Assembly: GCA_032334235.1 (NCBI GenBank) | Contig: JAVSGI010000005.1 | Location: 1,612,001-1,676,000 of the forward strand | Source of the DNA: Paracoccaceae bacterium Fryx2 | GTDB taxonomy: Bacteria > Pseudomonadota > Alphaproteobacteria > Rhodobacterales > Rhodobacteraceae | Direction of reading: 5' to 3' | DNA length: 64,000 nt | Shown here: positions 8,210 to 17,252 of the stretch, in pieces | Layout of the letters: every line of letters starts with the position of its first letter | Position numbering within the stretch: position 1 is the stretch's first letter | Program-made: the position numbers and the translations under genes | The notes under the pieces: model-generated | Told to the model about the DNA's origin: nothing | The model's input: only the letters and a program-made list of their open reading frames with translations | Database searches by the model: none

Positions 8210-9022
8210 CTATTGCTGCTGGAACTGAACCGCAACAGTGACATCAAGACTTTCTGCCCCAGGTGTGCGGGTTGTGCCGCGAATTGGCGCAGCATCTTGG
8301 GCATCCAGCCCCGATCCCAGCCGGATATAGCGGTCATCCGGGCAGCAGCGGTTCGCCGGATCGAATCCGACCCAGCCCAGCGACGGCATCCATATCTCGG
8401 CCCAGGCGTGCGCCGCCTCTTGCGCCGCGATGTCCTCGTCCAGCATCAGATAGCCCGAGACATAGCGGCCCGGCAGCCCGTGCCAGCGCGCCACCGCCAG
8501 CAGGGCGTGCGCGTGATCCTGGCAGACGCCCTCGCCCAGCGCCAGCGCCTCGGCCGCGGTGGTGTGGGCCTGCGTCGCGCCCGGCCGATAGGCGATGGCA
8601 TCGGCCACCGCGCCGGACAGGCGGTGCGCGGCCTCCAGCGGGCCATCGGAGCCCTGCGCCACCAGCGCCAGTTCGCACAGCGCCGCGTCGGCGCGGGTGG
8701 GCAGGCTGTCGCGCAGGTAGCATTCGGGCGGCACCATCTCGCGGTGCCCGCGCAGCACCCCCGCCAGATCATGGGTTTCCACCGTGCCGCGCACCGCAAC
8801 CTCGACCTCGGTCACCGGCCCCAGCACCGACCAGGCCTGCACCCAGTCGCCCGCCCCGTCACGAAAGCCGCCGCCCTTGCAGCCGTCGCTGACCGTCACC
8901 TGCCAGTTGATCACCCGCTGCCCGTCGAACAGCGAGGGTTGCAGGCGGTGGCTTTGCACGATGCCGCGCACCGGGCGGTCGTAGCGGTAGCGCGTCACGT
9001 GATCGACCGTCAGCAGCATCAA
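8210..9022 (-). CDS. Transglutaminase-like cysteine peptidase/ligase of the Anbu operon
   Basis: 270-residue protein with an N-terminal bacterial transglutaminase-like beta domain followed by the catalytic core. The triad is visible as C167 (GEGVCQDHAH), H205 (AAHAWAEIW) and D221 (FDPANR). Members of this family may cleave or form amide and isopeptide bonds. Its ATG overlaps the alpha-E stop by four bases (ATGA), showing translational coupling. Conserved linkage to an ATP-grasp, an alpha-E protein and Anbu has led to the proposal that the set makes and removes a peptide-like tag or small peptide; that remains a hypothesis. Confidence 0.94.
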   Translation of the reverse strand: MMLLTVDHVTRYRYDRPVRGIVQSHRLQPSLFDGQRVINWQVTVSDGCKGGGFRDGAGDWVQAWSVLGPVTEVEVAVRGTVETHDLAGVLRGHREMVPPECYLRDSLPTRADAALCELALVAQGSDGPLEAAHRLSGAVADAIAYRPGATQAHTTAAEALALGEGVCQDHAHALLAVARWHGLPGRYVSGYLMLDEDIAAQEAAHAWAEIWMPSLGWVGFDPANRCCPDDRYIRLGSGLDAQDAAPIRGTTRTPGAESLDVTVAVQFQQQ

Positions 9023-9969
9023 CGCAAATCCCCGCTAAGATAGGTGTCATGCACCACGGCCCCGAGGCTCGCGGTTTCGCGGATGAAGCGCGACAGGAAT
9101 TCGTGCAGCCCTTCCTCGAAGATGTCGTCCACCCGCAATTCCGCCAGCCCCGCCATCAGGTTGCGCGCCTTTTCCTGCGCGGGCGTGGTCTTGCTGTAAT
9201 TGCGCGCCAGCCGGTCGAGATGCAGGTTGACCCCCTGCATGCAGGTGATCAGCGACCGCGGACATTGCGGGTTCAGAATCAGGAAATGCGCGATCTTGCC
9301 CGCCGTCACCTCGCCGCCATAGGCCCAGTGGAAGGCCCGGTGCGCCGACATGGCGCGCAGCAGCGTCGTCCATTGGTAGGTATCGACCCCGGTCCCGACG
9401 TAATCGACCTTGGGCAGCAGGACGTAATACTTCACGTCCATCAGGCGGGCGGTGTTGTCCGACCGTTCCAGAAAGCAGCCGAGGTTCAGGAAATCCCAGC
9501 CATCGTTGCGCAACAGCGTGGCGTCGATCGTGCCGCGCAGCATGGCGGCATGGCGCATAGTCCATTCGGTCAGCACCGAAAGTTCAAGCTGGCTGCGCGG
9601 CGTGCGCTCCAGCTCGCGCAGTTCCTGGAACGCGGTGTTCAGCGCGTCCCACACCTGCGTCGTCAGTGCGGTTCGCACGATCCGGGCGTTCTCGCGCGCC
9701 GTGGTGATGCAGCTTGCCACCGACGACGGGTTGTCGCGGTCGAAGAACAGGAAGCTTTCGATGTTGCGCTGCACCGGGTCGCCGTATTTCTTGCCGAAGG
9801 CCACGGCGGTGCCCGATGCCTGCAACAGGCTGTCCCATTCGCTGCGATAGCCGTGGATCGAGGGCAGCAGCGAGATGCGCGACCCCACTTCCAGCAGGCG
9901 TGCGGCGGTTTCCGCGCGTTCGATGGAACGGGCGATCCAGAAAAGATTGTCAGCCGTCCGGCTCAGCAT
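9019..9969 (-). CDS. Alpha-E domain protein of the Anbu operon
   Basis: All-helical 316-residue protein starting MLSRTADNLFWIARSIERAE, the hallmark of the alpha-E (DUF403) family. Other conserved stretches are NARIVRTALTTQVWDALN and CFLERSDNTARLMD. No catalytic site is evident; in ATP-grasp operons these helical proteins are thought to be partners or scaffolds of the ligase. It sits 4 bp downstream of the ATP-grasp gene and overlaps the transglutaminase start. The family is certain; the function is unknown. Confidence 0.95.
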   Translation of the reverse strand: MLSRTADNLFWIARSIERAETAARLLEVGSRISLLPSIHGYRSEWDSLLQASGTAVAFGKKYGDPVQRNIESFLFFDRDNPSSVASCITTARENARIVRTALTTQVWDALNTAFQELRELERTPRSQLELSVLTEWTMRHAAMLRGTIDATLLRNDGWDFLNLGCFLERSDNTARLMDVKYYVLLPKVDYVGTGVDTYQWTTLLRAMSAHRAFHWAYGGEVTAGKIAHFLILNPQCPRSLITCMQGVNLHLDRLARNYSKTTPAQEKARNLMAGLAELRVDDIFEEGLHEFLSRFIRETASLGAVVHDTYLSGDLR

Positions 9970-9973
9970 GCTG

Positions 9974-11386
9974 TCACTCCGCCAGAACCCAGGTATCCTT
10001 GACGCCCCCGCCTTGCGACGAGTTCACCACAAGGCTGCCGTCCTTCAAAGCCACGCGGGTCAATCCGCCCGGCACCAGTTCCACCCCTTCGCCGACAAGG
10101 CAATAGGGTCTCAGATCGACATGGCGGGGTGCGATGCCTTCGGCCACGAAGGTCGGCGTGGTCGAAAGCGCCAAAGTCGGCTGCGCGATGTAGTTGTGCG
10201 GGTCGGCCAGAACCCGCTCGCGGAACGCCGCCACCTGATCCTTGGTCGAGGCCGGCCCTACCAGCATCCCGTATCCGCCAGAGCCGTGCACCTCTTTCAC
10301 CACCAGTTCGGCCATGTGTTCCTGCACATATTTCAGATCGTCCTCCTTGGCGCATTGCCAGGTCGGAACGTTCTTCAGGATCGGCTCTTCCCCCAGATAG
10401 AAGCGGATCATTTCCGGAACATAGGTGTAGACCGCCTTGTCGTCGGCCACCCCCGCCCCCGGGGCCGAACAGATCGACACGCCACCCGAGCGATAGACAT
10501 CCATCAGCCCCGGCACCCCCAGCATGCTGTCGGGCCGGAAGCACAGCGGGTCGATGAAGGCGTCATCGACCCGGCGGTAGATCACGTCCACCCGGCGCGG
10601 CCCTTCGGTCGTTCGCATGAAGACGAATTCGCCCTCGACGAACAGGTCCTGCCCCTCGACCAGTTCGACCCCCATCAGGTCGGCCAGGAAGCTGTGCTCG
10701 TAATAGGCCGAGTTGAAATGCCCCGGCGTCAGAATCACCACGGTCGGTTCGTGGTTGCATTTGGCCGGCGCCACGCTGGCCAGGGTGCGGCGCAGCTTTT
10801 CGGGATAGCTGTCGACCGGCTCGATCCGGTTCTCGCGGAAGAGGTCCGGGAACATCCGCATCATGATCTCGCGGTTTTCCAGCATGTAGCTGACACCCGA
10901 GGGCGTGCGGCAATTGTCTTCCAGCACGAAGAAATCATCCGGCCCGGTGCGGACCAGGTCGATCCCCACGATATGCGAATAGACCCCCTTCGGCGGCACG
11001 AAGCCGACCACGGTCTTCTCGTATGCCTCGTTCAGATAGACCAGCCGCCCCGGAATCCGCCCCGCCCGCACGATCTCGCCCCGCCCATAGACATCGACCA
11101 GAAAGGCGTTCAGCGCCCGTGCCCGCTGCTTGATGCCGCGTTCCAGCCGCGCCCATTCCGTCGCGGTGAACACGCGCGGAAACATGTCGAACGGGATCAG
11201 CCGGTCGGGGTCGCCGCCCTCGCCATAGACGGCGAAGGTGATGCCGATCCGGCGAAACAGCGCCTCGGCCTCGGCCTGCTTCATCTGGCGCAGCTCCGCC
11301 GGCATGGCGCGCATCCAGTCTTCCAGCCGGGCATAGGGCGGGCGGACGGCATCCTTGTGATACATCTCGTTGAAAAAGGTCTTCAC
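9974..11386 (-). CDS. Circularly permuted type 2 ATP-grasp protein of the Anbu operon
   Basis: 470-residue amidoligase-like ATP-grasp enzyme in which the order of the ATP-grasp strands is permuted. Recognisable blocks are the N-terminal YHKDAVRPPYARLEDW region, FFVLEDNCRTPSGVSYMLENR (about 148-168), YRRVDDAFIDPL and the glycine-rich nucleotide loop KEVHGSGGYGMLVGP near 345-359. Enzymes of this class use ATP to activate a carboxylate and form an amide or peptide bond. It is the promoter-proximal gene of the Anbu operon, diverging from the ligase-associated exonuclease gene across about 160 bp. Substrates have not been identified. Confidence 0.95.
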   Translation of the reverse strand: MKTFFNEMYHKDAVRPPYARLEDWMRAMPAELRQMKQAEAEALFRRIGITFAVYGEGGDPDRLIPFDMFPRVFTATEWARLERGIKQRARALNAFLVDVYGRGEIVRAGRIPGRLVYLNEAYEKTVVGFVPPKGVYSHIVGIDLVRTGPDDFFVLEDNCRTPSGVSYMLENREIMMRMFPDLFRENRIEPVDSYPEKLRRTLASVAPAKCNHEPTVVILTPGHFNSAYYEHSFLADLMGVELVEGQDLFVEGEFVFMRTTEGPRRVDVIYRRVDDAFIDPLCFRPDSMLGVPGLMDVYRSGGVSICSAPGAGVADDKAVYTYVPEMIRFYLGEEPILKNVPTWQCAKEDDLKYVQEHMAELVVKEVHGSGGYGMLVGPASTKDQVAAFRERVLADPHNYIAQPTLALSTTPTFVAEGIAPRHVDLRPYCLVGEGVELVPGGLTRVALKDGSLVVNSSQGGGVKDTWVLAE

Positions 11387-11547
11387 CGTTCGGTCATCCC
11401 TGTCCCTGCATTGATGTCAGTTAATCAGCCGCTTCGGCGGGGGGGAAGGGCTGGATCGCATTTTCGGGGGCATGTCTGGGGAAGGTGCCGTTTATTTGGG
11501 CGCAACTGCGGCTGGCGCAAGGCGTGCCCCGCGCTAAACTGGCATCC

Positions 11548-12561
11548 ATGACGCGCGACCCGGTTCTGAGTTTCACCGACCGGGGCATTTTCTGCCCCGA
11601 TGGCGGTTTTTTCATCGACCCATGGCGCCCGGTGGACCGCGCGCTGATCACGCACGGCCATTCCGACCACGCCCGCCCCGGCCATGGCGCCTACCTTGCC
11701 ACCCATGCCGCAGGCCCGGTGATCCGCCACCGGCTGGGCGCGATTGCGCTCGATGGCATCGGCTGGGCCGAGCCGCGCCGGATCGGCGGGGTGACGGTGT
11801 CGTTCCACCCGGCCGGGCATGTGCCAGGATCGGCGCAGATCCGGGTGGAACGGGCGGGCGAGGTCTGGGTGGTTTCGGGCGACTACAAGGTGGAACCCGA
11901 CGGGTTGTCGGAACCCTTCGCGCCGCTGCCCTGCCACGCCTTCATCACGGAATGCACCTTTGGCCTGCCGGTCTTCCGCTGGCAGCCGCAGGCGGCGGTG
12001 ATGGCCGATCTGCGGCGCTGGTGGGCGGCCAATGCGGCGGCAGGTCGGGTGTCGATCCTCGGGGCATACGGGCTTGGCAAGGCACAGCGCATCATGGCGG
12101 CACTGGGAGACTGCGGCCCGATCCTGACCCATGGCGCGGTCGAGGCAACCACCGAAGTGCTGCGCGCCCAGGGCTATGCCCTGCCCGCGACCGTGCCGGT
12201 CCGCGCCGGGGTCGATGGCAAGAGCCACCCCGGCGCGCTGGTCATCGCGCCGCCCTCGGCGCTGGGCAGCGCCTGGGCCGCGCGCCTCGGCCCGTCGGCG
12301 GAGGCCTTCGCCTCGGGTTGGATGGCGCTGCGCGGCGTGCGGCGCAGGCGGAGCCTGACCGGGTTCATCCTTTCCGATCACGCCGACTGGCCGGGGCTGA
12401 ACGCCGCCATCCGCGCCACCGGGGCAGAACGGGTCTTCGTGACCCACGGCTACACATCGGTCTTTCGCCGCTGGCTTGAAAGCGAAGGCTACGACGCGGG
12501 CATCGTGCAGACCGAATACACCGGCGACGATACCGACACCGCCGGGGCAGCAGAGCCATGA
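11548..12561 (+). CDS. DNA ligase-associated exonuclease, metallo-beta-lactamase fold
   Basis: 337-residue MBL/beta-CASP nuclease of the ligase-associated type. The metal-binding motif THGHSDHA gives H36, H38, D40 and H41; further ligands lie in HPAGHVPGSAQ and the VVSGDYK segment. The C-terminal FVTHGY motif is also family-typical. The open frame reaches back to 11485, but homology starts at the ATG at 11548. It is followed 67 bp later by an ATP-dependent DNA ligase, its usual partner. In many bacteria this pair travels with an Lhr-type helicase and a phosphoesterase; neither is nearby here. A DNA end-processing and repair role is inferred from context. Confidence 0.93.
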   Translation: MTRDPVLSFTDRGIFCPDGGFFIDPWRPVDRALITHGHSDHARPGHGAYLATHAAGPVIRHRLGAIALDGIGWAEPRRIGGVTVSFHPAGHVPGSAQIRVERAGEVWVVSGDYKVEPDGLSEPFAPLPCHAFITECTFGLPVFRWQPQAAVMADLRRWWAANAAAGRVSILGAYGLGKAQRIMAALGDCGPILTHGAVEATTEVLRAQGYALPATVPVRAGVDGKSHPGALVIAPPSALGSAWAARLGPSAEAFASGWMALRGVRRRRSLTGFILSDHADWPGLNAAIRATGAERVFVTHGYTSVFRRWLESEGYDAGIVQTEYTGDDTDTAGAAEP

Positions 12562-12566
12562 TCCAT

Positions 12567-12604
12567 GTTTCTTCTTGGCCCAAATACCCCCCTGCGCCCG
12601 GTCC
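12567..12604 (-). repeat. Dispersed GGGGATATTTG-type repeat, copy 1 (inverted)
   Basis: Read on the minus strand this contains CGGACCGGGCGCAGGGGGG followed by TATTTGGGCCAAGAAGAAA. It matches the layout of the copies at 14219, 26509 and 34884: a G/C-rich stem-forming block, then GATATTTG or TATTTG, then an A/G-rich tail. It fills the spacer between exonuclease and ligase genes. Confidence 0.55.
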
Positions 12605-12628
12605 GGGTGCCACGCCGGGCCTTGCGCG

Positions 12629-14254
12629 ATGATCCGCTTCGCCGCCCTGTTCGAGGCGCTGGACAATACGACGAAAACCACCGCCAAGGTCGCGGCCCTT
12701 GCCTCCTATCTGCGCGACGCGCCCGAGCCTGACCGGCTGTGGACCGTGGCGCTGCTGTCGGGCCGCCGCCCGAAACGCGCGGCCACCGCCACCGAACTGC
12801 GGCTCTGGGCGGCCGAGGCGGCGGGCCTGCCGCTGTGGCTGATCGAGGAAGCCTATCCGGTGGTCGGCGACCTGGCCGAAACCATCGCGCTGATCCTGCC
12901 CGCGCCGGGCCACCCCGACCCGCGCAGCCTGTCCGACTGGATGGCCGCGCTGATTGCCATCACCGGCCAGCCGGCCGAGGCGCGCCGGGCCGCGATCCTG
13001 GCGGCCTGGGACGGGCTCGGGCCGCAAGAGCGGTTTCTGTTCAACAAGCTGATCACCGGCGGCTTTCGCATGGGGGTCAGCCAGGGGCTGATGACGCGGG
13101 CCCTGTCGCAGGCCACCGGAATCGACGAGCCGACGCTGGCGCACCGCCTGATGGGCGACTGGACGCCCGCAACCACGCGCTTTGCCGACCTGATCGCCGA
13201 GGCGGGCGATGGCGGGCAGGGGCGCAGGCCCTACCCCTTCGCGCTGGCCTCGCCGCTGGAGGGCGCGCCCGAAGACCTCGGTCCGCCGCAGGACTGGCTT
13301 GCCGAATGGAAATGGGACGGCATCCGCGGCCAGCTGATCGTGCGGCCCGATGCCTTCGCGCTGTGGTCGCGCGGCGAGGAACTGATGACCGGCCGCTTCC
13401 CCGAACTGGCTGTTCTGGCTGACTTTCTGCCGCCCGGCACGGTGATCGACGCCGAGGTGCTGACGTGGCGCGACGGTGCGGCGCTGCCCTTCGCCGCGCT
13501 GCAAAGGCGGCTGGGCCGGGTGACGGTGCCGAAGAAGCTGCTGGCCGAGGCGCCGGTGCAACTGCTGGCCTATGACCTTCTGGAGGATGCCGGGACCGAC
13601 CTGCGTGCCGCCCCGCTGTCGCACCGCCGCGCCCGGCTGGAGGCGGTGCTGGCCGCCCTGCCCCCGGGCCTGCCGATCGCCGCCTCGCCCCGGCTGGAGG
13701 TGACAGGTTGGGCCGCCCTTGCCGCCGCCCGCGCCACCGCCCGCGACCGGCAGGCCGAGGGGCTGATGCTGAAGCGTCTTTCGTCGCCCTACCATGTCGG
13801 GCGCAAGCGGGGCGACTGGTGGAAATGGAAGCTCGACCCCTACAGCGTCGATGCGGTGATGATCTACGCCCAGTCCGGCCACGGTCGGCGCGCGACACTG
13901 TTCACCGACTTCACCTTTGCGGTGCGCGACGGCAATGACCTCGTGCCCTTCACCAAGGCCTATTCCGGCCTGACCGACGCCGAGTTTGGCGAAATCACCC
14001 GCTGGGTCCGGGCCAACACGCTGGAACGCTTTGGCCCGGTGCGCCGGGTGCCGCCGGACCTGGTGTTCGAGATCGGGTTCGAGGGCATCCAGGCCAGCCC
14101 GCGCCACAAGTCGGGCATCGCGCTGCGGTTTCCGCGGATGTTGCGCTGGCGGCACGACAAGACGGCCGACGAGATCGATACGCTGGACAGCCTGCGGGCG
14201 CTGCTTGGGGCACAGACCGGGGGGCCAGCCCCCCGGACCCCCGGGGATATTTGA
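12629..14254 (+). CDS. ATP-dependent DNA ligase (bacterial ligase-exonuclease pair type)
   Basis: 541-residue ATP-dependent ligase that seals nicks through an enzyme-adenylate intermediate. The nucleotidyl-transfer lysine is K228 in the motif I context EWKWDGIRG; motif V appears as EGLMLKRLSS and KRGDWWKWK, and an OB-fold domain follows. The N-terminal 200 residues are the helical DNA-binding domain found in eukaryotic-type ligases. The frame is open upstream to 12476 across the exonuclease end, but the family start MIRFAALFEALD at 12629 is chosen. This is an accessory repair ligase; the replicative NAD-dependent ligase would be elsewhere. Context with the exonuclease supports a DNA end-repair role. 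Confidence 0.94.
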   Translation: MIRFAALFEALDNTTKTTAKVAALASYLRDAPEPDRLWTVALLSGRRPKRAATATELRLWAAEAAGLPLWLIEEAYPVVGDLAETIALILPAPGHPDPRSLSDWMAALIAITGQPAEARRAAILAAWDGLGPQERFLFNKLITGGFRMGVSQGLMTRALSQATGIDEPTLAHRLMGDWTPATTRFADLIAEAGDGGQGRRPYPFALASPLEGAPEDLGPPQDWLAEWKWDGIRGQLIVRPDAFALWSRGEELMTGRFPELAVLADFLPPGTVIDAEVLTWRDGAALPFAALQRRLGRVTVPKKLLAEAPVQLLAYDLLEDAGTDLRAAPLSHRRARLEAVLAALPPGLPIAASPRLEVTGWAALAAARATARDRQAEGLMLKRLSSPYHVGRKRGDWWKWKLDPYSVDAVMIYAQSGHGRRATLFTDFTFAVRDGNDLVPFTKAYSGLTDAEFGEITRWVRANTLERFGPVRRVPPDLVFEIGFEGIQASPRHKSGIALRFPRMLRWRHDKTADEIDTLDSLRALLGAQTGGPAPRTPGDI

Positions 14255-14268
14255 GAACAGAAGAAGGG
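14219..14268 (+). repeat. Dispersed GGGGATATTTG-type repeat, copy 2
   Basis: GGGGGGCCAGCCCCCC hairpin, then GGACCCCCGGGGATATTTG and an AGAACAGAAGAAGG tail. It overlaps the ligase stop codon and lies upstream of pepF. Nearly the same order of blocks recurs at 26509-26560, which makes a mobile or REP-like origin likely. Confidence 0.65.
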
Positions 14269-14341
14269 AAAGACCGGGACTTTTCCTTGCGGAACCGTGG
14301 AACGTGACCCTATGTGTGGCGAAACCAGAGTGAGGTCCGAA

Positions 14342-16171
14342 ATGACGCTGCCCCTGCCCAGCCCCGTGTTCGATGCCAATGCCTCTGCCGGGGGCGGGTT
14401 GGGCAAGCTGCCCGACTGGGATCTGCGCGATCTTTATGCCAGCCCCGACGCGCCCGAATTTGGCCGCGACATGGGTTGGCTCGAGTCGACCTGCGCGGCC
14501 TTTGCGGCCCGCTATCAGGGCAAGCTCTCGGCGCTGGATGCGGCGGGGCTGCTGGCCTGCGTGCGGGAATACGAGGCTATCGACGTGACAGCCGGGCGCG
14601 TGATGTCCTATGCCGGGTTGCGCTATTACCAGAACACGATGGACAGCGAGCGCGCCAAGTTCATGGCCGACGCCCAGGACCGCATCACCGCATTCACCAC
14701 GCCGCTGGTGTTCTTCAGCCTGGAGTTCAACCGGCTGGACGAGGCGCATCTGGCGGGGCTGCTGGCGGAAAATGCCGACCTTGCGCGCTACAGGCCGGTG
14801 TTCGACCGGATGCGCGCCATGCGGCCCTACCAGTTGTCGGACGAGCTTGAGAGGTTCCTGCACGACCAGTCGACGGTCGGCGCCTCGGCATGGAACCGGC
14901 TGTTCGACGAGACCATGGCGGGGCTGATGTTCGAGGTGGCGGGCGAGGCGGAACCGCTGAACCTGGAGGCGACGCTGAACCTGCTGACCGATCCCGACCG
15001 CACCAAGCGCGAGGCGGCGGCGCGGGCGCTGGCGGCGGTGTTCGACACCCACATCAAGCTGTTCTCGCGGGTGCACAACACCCTGGCCAAGGAAAAGGAA
15101 ATCCACGACCGCTGGCGCGGAATGCCCACGCCGCAGACCGGGCGGCACCTGTCGAACCACGTCGAGCCCGAGGTGGTCGAGGCGCTGCGCAATGCGGTGG
15201 TCGCGGCCTACCCCAAGCTGAGCCACCGCTATTACCGGCTGAAGGCGAAGTGGATGGGGCTGGAGCGGATGCAGGTCTGGGATCGCAACGCGCCGCTGCC
15301 GATCGACACGCCGAAGGTCGTCGACTGGGACGCCGCGCGCCGCACGGTGACTGAGGCTTACGCCGCCTTCTCGCCCCGGATGGCAGAATTGGCCGAGCCG
15401 TTCTTCACCAAAGGCTGGATCGACGCCGGGGTGAAGCCGGGCAAGGCGCCGGGCGCCTTCGCGCACCCGACGGTCAGCACGGTGCATCCCTACATCATGT
15501 TGAATTACCTTGGCAAACCGCGCGACGTGATGACGCTGGCGCATGAGTTGGGCCACGGCGTGCATCAGGTGCTGGCGGCGGCGCAGGGCGAACTGCTGTC
15601 ATCGACTCCACTGACCCTGGCTGAAACCGCCAGCGTCTTTGGCGAGATGCTGACCTTCCGCCGCCTGCTGGAGGTCGCGCAGACACCCGCCGAGCGCAAG
15701 ACCCTGCTGGCGGGCAAGGTCGAGGACATGATCAACACCGTGGTGCGCCAGATCGCCTTCTATGATTTCGAATGCAAGCTCCATGCGGCGCGGGCGGAGG
15801 GCGAGCTGACCCCCGACGACATCAACGCGCTTTGGATGAGCGTGCAGGCGCAAAGCCTGGGCGACGCGTTCGAGTTCATGGACGGCTACGAGACCTTCTG
15901 GGCCTATGTGCCGCATTTCGTGCATTCGCCGTTCTACGTCTATGCCTATGCCTTCGGCGACGGGTTGGTGAACGCGCTCTATGCCGCCTACGCCGACGGG
16001 ATGCCGGGGTTCGAGGAGAAATACTTCGACATGCTGAAGGCGGGCGGGTCAAAGCACCACAAGGAATTGTTGGCGCCCTTCGGGCTGGACGCCAGCGACC
16101 CGAAGTTCTGGGACAAGGGGCTGAGCATGATCGCGGGCTTCATCGACGAACTGGAAGCGATGGAGGACTGA
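14342..16171 (+). CDS. pepF: M3-family oligoendopeptidase F
   Basis: 609-residue zinc metallopeptidase that degrades short peptides in the cytoplasm. The zinc motif HELGH gives H401, E402 and H405, with the third ligand expected in the downstream LAETASVFGEM segment (E about 25 residues later). N-terminal helical domain and C-terminal catalytic domain follow the PepF layout. An ATG at 14297 is in frame, but GAGGT six bases upstream of 14342 and the MTLPLPSPVFD start favour the later one. It follows the DNA ligase but is probably independent. It ends at a strong hairpin convergent with the cobalamin-binding gene. Confidence 0.95.
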   Translation: MTLPLPSPVFDANASAGGGLGKLPDWDLRDLYASPDAPEFGRDMGWLESTCAAFAARYQGKLSALDAAGLLACVREYEAIDVTAGRVMSYAGLRYYQNTMDSERAKFMADAQDRITAFTTPLVFFSLEFNRLDEAHLAGLLAENADLARYRPVFDRMRAMRPYQLSDELERFLHDQSTVGASAWNRLFDETMAGLMFEVAGEAEPLNLEATLNLLTDPDRTKREAAARALAAVFDTHIKLFSRVHNTLAKEKEIHDRWRGMPTPQTGRHLSNHVEPEVVEALRNAVVAAYPKLSHRYYRLKAKWMGLERMQVWDRNAPLPIDTPKVVDWDAARRTVTEAYAAFSPRMAELAEPFFTKGWIDAGVKPGKAPGAFAHPTVSTVHPYIMLNYLGKPRDVMTLAHELGHGVHQVLAAAQGELLSSTPLTLAETASVFGEMLTFRRLLEVAQTPAERKTLLAGKVEDMINTVVRQIAFYDFECKLHAARAEGELTPDDINALWMSVQAQSLGDAFEFMDGYETFWAYVPHFVHSPFYVYAYAFGDGLVNALYAAYADGMPGFEEKYFDMLKAGGSKHHKELLAPFGLDASDPKFWDKGLSMIAGFIDELEAMED

Positions 16172-16206
16172 TCTCCGGTCGCCGGGGCGGATTGGCCGCC
16201 CCATGA

Positions 16207-16247
16207 GGGGGGGGCTGCAACTCTGCCGGGGTTGCAGATTGCCCCCC
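16207..16247. terminator. Bidirectional hairpin between pepF and the cobalamin-binding gene
   Basis: CTGCAAC / GTTGCAG arms (16215-16221, 16231-16237) flanked by a G8 run and a C6 run that extend the stem. It lies between two convergent genes, 36 bp from each stop, so it probably terminates both. There is no U-tract. Confidence 0.55.
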
Positions 16248-16275
16248 GCGCCACCGCCGGGCGACGGCAGTTGCC

Positions 16276-17115
16276 TCAGGGCTGCTGATCTGCCTGTCTG
16301 CGGGTCACGTGCGCTTCCATCTGCGCCTCGGCGGATGCCAGATCGGCCGCGACGGCATCGGCATCGACCAGCCGCAGCAGGTCGGGTTCAAGCGTGGTGA
16401 TCGGGCCGCTGACGATGATCCACGCCCCAGGATTCCTGACCCGCAGCGCCACGATCAGCCGCGAAAGCGCGAAGACCCGGCTGGAGCAACTGGCCGACAA
16501 ACCGATGATCGGATAGGAGGCGAGCCCGACCTCGTCTATTACCTCGTCATGCGTCAGGCCGACCTTCAGGTCGATGTTCCAGCCGCGGCGCCGCAGGTAA
16601 TCGGCCGCCATTGTCACGCCGAGCGTGTGCGTCTCGCCGGGTGTGGCGGCGAAGGCGGCGCGATAGGCATCGGGGCGTATGACATCCCACGGGATGAACA
16701 GGCGCCGCAGGCCGCGCAGCAGGGCGTAGATGCGCCCGGCCGCGATGATGACCTCGGTCGCGCTGACGCGATCCTCGTCCCAGCGGACGCCGAGGTTGCG
16801 CGCGGCATCCCCCAGATAGGCAAGCGTCAGCACGTCGACCGACATGCCGTCTGCCTGGGCGCGCATCACCATCTCGGTCGCCAGCGCGTCGTCGGGCGAC
16901 AACAGCGCATCGCAGAGCGCCTCGATATCCGCGGTGCTGGGCTGCGCCCCGTCGCTCGGGGTCGAGGAATGGCGTTCAAGACGGGCGATCACTTCAAGGG
17001 CAAGGGCCTGGACGGCTTGTTCGTGGCTGGCCTTCGGGGGAGGCTGAAAGACCTGTCTTGCCCTCTGATAGGCCCGCTGGTCCATTTCACCCGACCGTTC
17101 CGACCGTTCGCGCAT
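16276..17115 (-). CDS. Cobalamin (B12)-binding-domain protein, PpaA/AerR-like
   Basis: About 279 residues: an N-terminal helical B12-binding-2 type region (residues 40-130) followed by a Rossmann-like B12-binding domain. The lower-axial-ligand motif ExHxxG is present as GETHTLG, followed by VTMAADYLRRRGW and the SxS segment ISGLSASCSS-like core. The Wx9EH photoreceptor motif of CarH/LitR is not intact: VRWDEDRVSATEV has E but no His. Closest recognised relatives are the PpaA/AerR antirepressors of Rhodobacteria and MtbC-like corrinoid proteins. No DNA-binding domain is evident. The frame extends to 17244; starts at 17115 or 17085 fit better because the region before is promoter-like. Ligand and partner are inferred. 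Confidence 0.8.
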   Translation of the reverse strand: MRERSERSGEMDQRAYQRARQVFQPPPKASHEQAVQALALEVIARLERHSSTPSDGAQPSTADIEALCDALLSPDDALATEMVMRAQADGMSVDVLTLAYLGDAARNLGVRWDEDRVSATEVIIAAGRIYALLRGLRRLFIPWDVIRPDAYRAAFAATPGETHTLGVTMAADYLRRRGWNIDLKVGLTHDEVIDEVGLASYPIIGLSASCSSRVFALSRLIVALRVRNPGAWIIVSGPITTLEPDLLRLVDADAVAADLASAEAQMEAHVTRRQADQQP

Positions 17116-17252
17116 GACGCCCCCCGCCCGAACGGGCAAACCTGAAGATCCCGAAGGTTCTGGCCGCAGCGCACCCACAACCGGTGGATGAACCCTGATC
17201 ACAACGGCGCGATTCTTCCACCCATCATCGGGCAACCTTAGCATGTATCAAC

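Noticed and set aside
12365-15565. 1066-codon open frame on the minus strand
   Set aside because: Lies antisense to the ligase and pepF genes, His/Arg/Gln/Gly-rich with no domain; typical shadow frame of GC-rich codons.
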